Both the position numbers and the translations under genes were made by a program. From Treponema sp. OMZ 838 (GTDB lineage: Bacteria > Spirochaetota > Spirochaetia > Treponematales > Treponemataceae): DNA of 64,000 bases. Within the stretch, counting starts at the first letter, position 1, and each line of letters opens with the position of its first letter. The stretch is from positions 2,524,296 to 2,588,295 of the forward strand of contig NZ_CP009227.1 of the NCBI RefSeq assembly GCF_000775995.1, given 5' to 3'. Under the pieces are notes generated by a model. That model was not told where the DNA came from, made no database searches, and saw only the letters and a list, made by a program, of their open reading frames with translations. Shown piece after piece: positions 58,902 through 64,000 of the stretch.

Positions 58902-60272
58902 TTAGACGAGAGACAAAAGCCACTCTTTCAAATCTTTTGCGGATGAACATTCCAGTGTCGGCTCATCTGTTATTTGGGGATTATATTTTAAGTAAGTAGG
59001 TACTGATGGGTATATTCCCGTTGCCGTTCTAACTGCTTCGGAGTGGAACACGGGATGTGTTATTTCCGGGATAATCGTGATACAAGAATGAACAGTGTGT
59101 TCATCGGATACCCAACGGGGCAGCGAACCGGTATTCATACAAAGACTTTCAATAGAATTATGTTCATCCGCTATTACCGAACCGTTTCTTACCGCGTTCC
59201 ACCCCTGCCATACAGTCGCAATATCGGGACTGATAATACAACCTGTTCGATCTTTACAGTCTCGCATTGCCTCTAACACGGAATCTTGATTAAACCGAAA
59301 TAAGGCAACCTCCGGGGCGCATCTTTCCGGAGCGCTGTGTGCATACAGCATTCTAAAGCGTTTACATTCTTCTTCGTAGTCTTTTTCAGGAATACGGCAA
59401 GCAGCATTAACTGTCGTAATACAACCGTTTATGGGCGCGCCCATCTCTTTTGCAAGTACGGCAGCATTGAGAGCATTCGGCTGCTTCAACGGAGTACCGA
59501 TAATCAACTGCGGCCGTTCAATATTGTTATCATAACCGGCTCGTGAAAGTACCGCTAATGCAGCATACATACAGCAACACACCTGCGATAACAGATAGCC
59601 GATATGCACTGCATGAGGAATAAAAAGCTCCATCGAGCCGGCAATATCAGCATCTGCTGCCGTTTCTTGAACCATTGCTTTACAGTCAGCCAGAGAGCCG
59701 TTGACACCAAAGATATGTATGTGTTCGGGAAGTAAAAGAAATTGCTGTTTTATCATGGGCTGAAAAGCATCTTTCGGATCTTTAGGATATAAAAAAGTTG
59801 CATGAATATCTTCAAACTCGGAAAATGCTTTTGCAAGCGAAAGCGTTTCACACTCCGTCCCTGCAAAAAGAATATGCACCGGCTTCCCGCTGCGCTGATA
59901 GAAATAATCGACCAGCTGTGCAGTAAACCGCGCGCCGAAATCGGTATACGATCCGCCGTCTCCATGGGTAAGTTCAATGATATAAGTACGGGGATCAATC
60001 GGAAATACCGGAACCCTGAAAGGAAATGCGCGTGCAATAAGGGTGTATAAATCGGATTCGGGAATAACATCCCGAAAAAAGGATCGGAACACTTCAAATG
60101 CAACATCGCGAAAGGAAGGCGGCGGGTTTTTATATATCAGCGAATCGGGTAAAATCGGTATCTGCCGGGGAATATAATTTCCCCCTTCTTCATCGTTTAT
60201 TTTTAACAGCATCTCTAAAGGAATGCATACGGACGGGTCTTTCACATTATAAAAAGATATGGACGGTTGCAT
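58902..60272 (-). CDS. Threonine-synthase-like protein without the PLP lysine
   Basis: A 456-residue protein with the layout of E. coli-type threonine synthase: F-Y-N-V-K-D at the N-terminus, I-E-L-T-H-G-D-G-G-S-Y-T-D-F-G-A-R-F at 99-116, and I-I-G-T-P-L-K-Q-P-N-A-L-N-A-A-V-L-A-K-E-M-G. In active enzymes the block is F-K-D-F-G with lysine holding PLP; here it is Y-T-D-F-G (Thr110). The phosphate-binding A-T-S-G-D-T-G is replaced by F-A-G-T-E-C-E-T-L. It is therefore probably not a PLP enzyme. The reading frame is intact and has a near-consensus promoter, so a changed function is likely. The last gene bases touch the repeat array. Confidence 0.75.
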   Translation of the reverse strand: MQPSISFYNVKDPSVCIPLEMLLKINDEEGGNYIPRQIPILPDSLIYKNPPPSFRDVAFEVFRSFFRDVIPESDLYTLIARAFPFRVPVFPIDPRTYIIELTHGDGGSYTDFGARFTAQLVDYFYQRSGKPVHILFAGTECETLSLAKAFSEFEDIHATFLYPKDPKDAFQPMIKQQFLLLPEHIHIFGVNGSLADCKAMVQETAADADIAGSMELFIPHAVHIGYLLSQVCCCMYAALAVLSRAGYDNNIERPQLIIGTPLKQPNALNAAVLAKEMGAPINGCITTVNAACRIPEKDYEEECKRFRMLYAHSAPERCAPEVALFRFNQDSVLEAMRDCKDRTGCIISPDIATVWQGWNAVRNGSVIADEHNSIESLCMNTGSLPRWVSDEHTVHSCITIIPEITHPVFHSEAVRTATGIYPSVPTYLKYNPQITDEPTLECSSAKDLKEWLLSLV

Positions 60273-60277
60273 ATTTA

Positions 60278-60306
60278 TTTATAGCATAGATATACAGTGA
60301 TTTCAA
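60278..60306 (-). promoter_or_regulatory. Leaderless-type promoter for the threonine-synthase-like gene
   Basis: On the minus strand: TTGAAA (60306-60301), 17-bp spacer, TATAAA (60283-60278), then 5 nt and the ATG at 60272. Strong match to consensus, no Shine-Dalgarno sequence. Confidence 0.7.
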
Positions 60307-60463
60307 TTGTAGAGAATATATTTTTCAAAACAACCACATCGAACATCTTTCGCAAATTACCGAAATTATAGATTTTTCATTTTGACAGGCAAAAAGCAGT
60401 ATGCTAGGATTATTTCAAATATATGTTTGATGATAGAATCGTATGGGTGGAGAATAAACGGTG

Positions 60464-61270
60464 ATGTTGATCGAAAAAAACGGATTAAAACTATATACGG
60501 ATACTACTAATAAAATTTCAGAAGCTTCAATAACAAACTTTTCAGATGAAATTAAGGCAGAATTACAGTTGTATAATTTGAATAAGCTTACTGTTGATAG
60601 CACGCATTGCATTGACGATTTTTCAGTTATCGTAAGATTAAAAACTCTTTCTTCTTTGATTATAAGATTTGATTATAAAACAATTGATATTTCTTTTGTA
60701 AATGAAATGCCAAATCTGAAAGAATTAGGCAGTCCAAAATTTATAGGAAGTATTACTAATAAGAATATAACGAGTATTGGTTATAAGTGGCATAAAAAAA
60801 GTGATATTTCTCAATGTAGTAATCTTCAGAGTATCGATATTCATAACTGTAGTGATTTAGCAAGTTTCTTTAAGCAAATAGATAATTTACAATTTTTAAA
60901 AAGAGTTTCTTTTTTTAGATTGACTGCCTCCTCTATTCCGCTTTGTAGATTAAATACGAATATAGAAGAATTGACTTTCTCTTATTGTCCAAAACTTCAA
61001 ACTTTAGACAACATTGGCAATACGTTGCCAAAAGTCACAAAGATGACAATAGAGAATTGTAAAAATGTATGCAATTATGAGGCATTGTCGGAATTTAAAA
61101 ATTTACAAAAATTGAGCATTTTTGATTCATCTCCTATTTCGGATGTATCGTTTTTAACAAACTTAAAAAAACTAACACACATAAGAATAGGAAAAACACA
61201 AATAACTGCGGAAAATAAAGATTTATTGAATAATATCAAGAATGTTGATTTATGTATGACTGGAATCTGA
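60464..61270 (+). CDS. Leucine-rich-repeat-like protein, AT-rich
   Basis: A 268-residue protein made of irregular LRR-type repeats: L-K-T-L-S-S-L-I-I-R, C-S-N-L-Q-S-I-D-I-H-N-C, N-I-E-E-L-T-F-S-Y-C-P-K-L, F-K-N-L-Q-K-L-S-I-F, L-K-K-L-T-H-I-R-I-G. No signal peptide, so probably cytoplasmic. A GGTGGAG site precedes tandem GTG (60461) and ATG (60464) starts. The gene is clearly richer in A and T than its neighbours, which suggests recent acquisition. The ligand or partner is unknown. Confidence 0.72.
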   Translation: MLIEKNGLKLYTDTTNKISEASITNFSDEIKAELQLYNLNKLTVDSTHCIDDFSVIVRLKTLSSLIIRFDYKTIDISFVNEMPNLKELGSPKFIGSITNKNITSIGYKWHKKSDISQCSNLQSIDIHNCSDLASFFKQIDNLQFLKRVSFFRLTASSIPLCRLNTNIEELTFSYCPKLQTLDNIGNTLPKVTKMTIENCKNVCNYEALSEFKNLQKLSIFDSSPISDVSFLTNLKKLTHIRIGKTQITAENKDLLNNIKNVDLCMTGI

Positions 61271-61299
61271 TGAGAATTACGGCCTTGAACATCTCCAGA

Positions 61300-61328
61300 T
61301 AGACTTTTTTTCTTTTTTCCGCTATTTT
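61300..61328 (+). promoter_or_regulatory. Leaderless-type promoter for the TPR protein gene
   Basis: TAGACT (61300-61305, 4/6 match), 17-bp spacer, TATTTT (61323-61328), then 6 nt and the ATG at 61335. No Shine-Dalgarno sequence is present. Confidence 0.48.
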
Positions 61329-61334
61329 TATCCT

Positions 61335-64000
61335 ATGGGGATGTTCAAACTTTACATCGATTATTTTAAAAGTAAGATTAAAAATCTGCGAAAGCCTAAA
61401 GAAGAAATTCCAATTGATTACGAAGAAATCGTTGAAGAACAATGGCAGGCAGATTTTTCCAAGCCTGAGAACTGCCGCTTTGCTGCCGAAACGGGTGACG
61501 GATATACGGCAGCTTTTACGCCGCCTGAGCCTACCGGAAACAATACGGGCGGCATCACGCTCGAAGCGCAGCGGAAGCATCTCTATGCGTGGACGGTCAA
61601 TCCGGTATTCCGCTATAAGGATGTGATTATCGAAGCCGATATGCGTTTGCCGGAGCCGGCAAAAAAGCCGGACGGACAGGACACACCAACCGATAAGGCG
61701 GGAGGATTCGCTGCCGGAATCCTGTTCCGTTATATCAGCCAGAGTACCTTTTACGCACTGATGATCTCCGATGCGGGATGGGTACGGCTCGATGCAGTCG
61801 TCAACAGCACTCCGATGCCCCTCCTAGGCTGGGTAAAAATCCCCGGCTCCGCTCATCCCGATATCGATCATCATAGTTCAGATCACTCCGATCCAGATCA
61901 GTCCTATTCAGACCATTCAAATCATAAAGAAGAGACGGATACAAAACGTGCGTACTCAATCAAACTGATCGCGAATAATACGACTATCACTATTTTGATA
62001 AACGGCCATTGGGTTGCCTGCTGCGAGGATGACACCATTCAGGCAGCGGGAAAAATTGCCTTTGCAATTCAAAACTGGGAAACCTACCCGCAGGTTACCG
62101 CGCAGCTTTCCCGCTTTTCGTTAAACTCCATCCCGATGACGGTAGAAACGGCATACACGGAAGCAAACGAATTTTCCGCGGTGCCGCCGGATGCCCGCAT
62201 CAGTCTTGCAAAAACGCTCTACGCGATGGGGCGGTATGTTCCTGCCCTGCTCCAGCTCCGGGCTGCAGCACGGTTAAAGGAACCGGAAGAAGCGGATCGG
62301 ATACTGGCAGGCCGCATTTATTTTGCACAGCGGATGCTTGACGAAGCCGAGCGGGAATTTCAATCGGTCTTGGAAGCGAATCCTTCCAACGAGGAAGCCT
62401 TTGCGGAGCTTGGCGGCATTTACTATCGGGCTGAACGGTATGAAGATTTACAGCATTTACTGCAAAAAGTTCCGAAGCCGATGATGTCGCAATCCTCCTT
62501 CCTTTCAAACCTTGAAGGACATTTATTCCATGCCTTGGGCAAGCACGAAGAATCGGCAGAAGCATACCGGCGGGCGTTTACAATCAATCCCGATCAGGGG
62601 CTTTTTGCCTTCCATCAGGCGAATGAACTCTACGATTGCGGGAAAAAGCCGGAAGCGGTAGATGCATATATGCAGGCTGCGCGCGCATTTTTACAGCAGG
62701 AAGCCTACGATGACCTTGCGGAAGTTATTACGATATTGGAACGTATAGCGCCGAATGATCCCCGAACGCTTTCGATTGCCGGAAAATATGCTTACGCAGT
62801 GGGCAGATACGATGATGCTTTGCTCAAATTAAAAACGGCATGCAAAAAAGGTTCGGAAGATTCCGCTGACTGGTACCTGTACGGACTGCTGCTCAAAACA
62901 GATGAACCGAAAGAGGCGGTCAAAGCATTCAAAAAAGCATGTACCCTTGAACCGGAGTACGGATTATATCAGTTCCGGCTGGCGGAAGCACTCTATTTAA
63001 GTAATGGAAAATATCAGCCGGCATTGGAACAAGCGCTTGCCGCCGATCCGCACAACGGTTGGGTGCACAATTTACGTGCATTAGCAGCATTGCGCGAAAA
63101 CGATATTGAACAGGCGGAAGCGGCAGTCGCGGAAGCGCGCAGGCTACTGCCCGATGAAGTATCCCTGTTGGTAAACTACCTTGAAGTACAACGCAGAAAG
63201 GGGCAACTTGCAAAGTGTCTGCCGCTCTTCGATATTGAAAACGGAACCGCCGATCTTGCTGTGGAGCGGAATCGGGCGGCAGCGTTCCATGCCTTAGCGA
63301 ATGCATTTGCCGACGACGATTCCCGCGAAGAAGCGCAGCAGTGGTATTATAAGGCATTAAAACTCGATCCGAAAAATCCTGAGCTTCTCACCGATAAGGC
63401 TGAAAACGACTATGCGCTCTTCCTTCTCAACGAGGCCGATGACGGTTTGGTTAAGGCGCTCGATATTCAGCCGTCCGTCCGGATATATCAGCTGATTGCA
63501 TCCATATCCGTTCAAAAAGGCGACTATGCCCGTGCGGAGGTAACATTGCGAACCGGACTTGAAGCCTTTGCCGACAGTGCCGACCTGCACTACGACCTTG
63601 CCTGTGTGTACCGCAACACAAAACGGTTCGAGCAGGCACAAGCACAGGTTGTACAGCTTAAACGGTACGAAACGTCGGAACGTGTCGATGCGCTTGAACG
63701 AGCCCTCGTGCAGGATACCGGGGCAACCGCTCAGCCTGCCTCAGAGCCAAAAGCTGAACAAAAGCCCAAGAGAACAGCCTCGGCAAAAAAAACAAGCAGA
63801 GCTTCCAAATCTGCCGCGGATGTAGAAGAACCTGTTAGCAGCACCAAGACAAAAAAAAGGACAAGCGCCAAGTCTGCTGCAGGCGAAGAAGAAGCGGACG
63901 CAACAAAACCCGCTACCGGTACCAAGACAAAAAAAGCTGCATCTGCTAAGTCTGCTGCGGATGCAAAGGCAACCGCAAGAACCAAGTCCGCTGTAAGCAA
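61335..64000 (+). CDS. LamG-like domain plus TPR protein (incomplete at 3' end)
   Basis: The frame stays open for 888 codons to the window end. After a basic N-terminus (K-L-Y-I-D-Y-F-K-S-K-I-K) comes a beta-rich domain (about 75-255) like concanavalin/LamG folds (G-G-F-A-A-G-I-L-F-R-Y, then I-L-I-N-G-H-W-V-A-C). It is interrupted near 175-200 by a His/Asp/Ser-rich tract. From about 275 to 780 are many TPR-type helical pairs (A-L-G-K-H-E-E-S-A-E-A-Y-R-R-A-F and others). The tail (about 795 on) is Lys/Ala/Ser/Thr-rich, similar to histone-like tails. No signal peptide is evident. TPR arrays mediate protein-protein contacts; the role is unknown. Confidence 0.82.
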   Translation, partial: MGMFKLYIDYFKSKIKNLRKPKEEIPIDYEEIVEEQWQADFSKPENCRFAAETGDGYTAAFTPPEPTGNNTGGITLEAQRKHLYAWTVNPVFRYKDVIIEADMRLPEPAKKPDGQDTPTDKAGGFAAGILFRYISQSTFYALMISDAGWVRLDAVVNSTPMPLLGWVKIPGSAHPDIDHHSSDHSDPDQSYSDHSNHKEETDTKRAYSIKLIANNTTITILINGHWVACCEDDTIQAAGKIAFAIQNWETYPQVTAQLSRFSLNSIPMTVETAYTEANEFSAVPPDARISLAKTLYAMGRYVPALLQLRAAARLKEPEEADRILAGRIYFAQRMLDEAEREFQSVLEANPSNEEAFAELGGIYYRAERYEDLQHLLQKVPKPMMSQSSFLSNLEGHLFHALGKHEESAEAYRRAFTINPDQGLFAFHQANELYDCGKKPEAVDAYMQAARAFLQQEAYDDLAEVITILERIAPNDPRTLSIAGKYAYAVGRYDDALLKLKTACKKGSEDSADWYLYGLLLKTDEPKEAVKAFKKACTLEPEYGLYQFRLAEALYLSNGKYQPALEQALAADPHNGWVHNLRALAALRENDIEQAEAAVAEARRLLPDEVSLLVNYLEVQRRKGQLAKCLPLFDIENGTADLAVERNRAAAFHALANAFADDDSREEAQQWYYKALKLDPKNPELLTDKAENDYALFLLNEADDGLVKALDIQPSVRIYQLIASISVQKGDYARAEVTLRTGLEAFADSADLHYDLACVYRNTKRFEQAQAQVVQLKRYETSERVDALERALVQDTGATAQPASEPKAEQKPKRTASAKKTSRASKSAADVEEPVSSTKTKKRTSAKSAAGEEEADATKPATGTKTKKAASAKSAADAKATARTKSAVS

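Noticed and set aside
58298-58905. Several 60-86 codon frames in the repeat array
   Set aside because: They read the same repeated sequence in different frames and have Arg/Tyr/Cys-rich random composition.

Overview
The window looks like chromosomal DNA of a host-associated spirochaete, most likely an oral or gut-type Treponema. The reasons are the combination of a Tro-type metal ABC permease, an mcsA-mcsB-clpC operon without ctsR, a NtrB/NtrC-like two-component pair, LptA/LptB-like genes, many exported proteins or lipoproteins of unknown function, and moderate GC content (judged by eye, not counted). The species cannot be fixed from the sequence alone. No rRNA, tRNA, CRISPR array or complete insertion sequence was seen.

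Layout. 0-1.1 kb: the end of one metal-ABC permease gene and a complete second one. 1.1-5.8 kb (minus): a TudS/DUF523 protein and the mcsA-mcsB-clpC stress operon; McsB has lost the phosphagen-kinase catalytic residues. 5.9-10.7 kb: a PAS-containing sigma-54 activator, a membrane protein, and a histidine kinase/response regulator pair whose regulator is also a sigma-54 activator. 10.7-16.7 kb (minus): a very large exported gluzincin-like protein, a HAD hydrolase, a DPBB-SPOR envelope protein and a small exported protein. 16.8-28.4 kb: a fermentation island centred on 4-hydroxybutyrate, with 4-hydroxybutyryl-CoA dehydratase, CoA-transferase, 4-hydroxybutyrate dehydrogenase, two related permeases, a NifU-type protein, a cysteine-motif/hotdog fusion, a FeoA-domain protein and an ACP/metallo-hydrolase/LuxE-like trio. 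Its two arms diverge from a 0.8 kb control region with two nearly identical sigma-54 (-24/-12) promoters facing outward. 28.4-37 kb: DNA repair enzymes, exported proteins, lptA-lptB, and a copper ATPase with CopZ fused to its C-terminus. 37-42.4 kb: a frameshifted ygfK, an Rpn-type nuclease gene and ssnA (the purine/urate-degradation set). 42.5-46.1 kb: an iron-siderophore-type ABC importer (its permease is frameshifted) and an esterase. 46.3-49.6 kb: an SPFH / zinc-ribbon / TPM module. 49.7-58.3 kb: rsmG, birA, an exonuclease, a phosphohexomutase, a lipoprotein, a class A PBP and a dCMP deaminase. 58.3-58.9 kb: an array of palindromic repeats. 58.9-64 kb: a threonine-synthase-like protein without the PLP lysine, an AT-rich LRR gene and a TPR protein running off the end.

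How it works together. Succinate- or GABA-derived carbon could be reduced to 4-hydroxybutyrate by the dehydrogenase, activated by the CoA-transferase and dehydrated by the [4Fe-4S]/FAD dehydratase to crotonyl-CoA. Two transporters, and Fe/Fe-S accessory proteins, are encoded in the same arms. The sigma-54 promoters imply control by an enhancer-binding protein; two such proteins are encoded about 13-18 kb away.

Three things cut across the window. First, at least seven genes without a Shine-Dalgarno sequence have a -35/-10 promoter whose -10 hexamer ends 5-7 nt before the start codon, which predicts leaderless mRNAs. Second, the palindromic repeats keep their pairing while their stem sequences differ between copies. 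Third, two genes (ygfK and an iron-uptake permease) are broken at 7-8 nt homopolymers, which could be slippage, decay or sequencing error.
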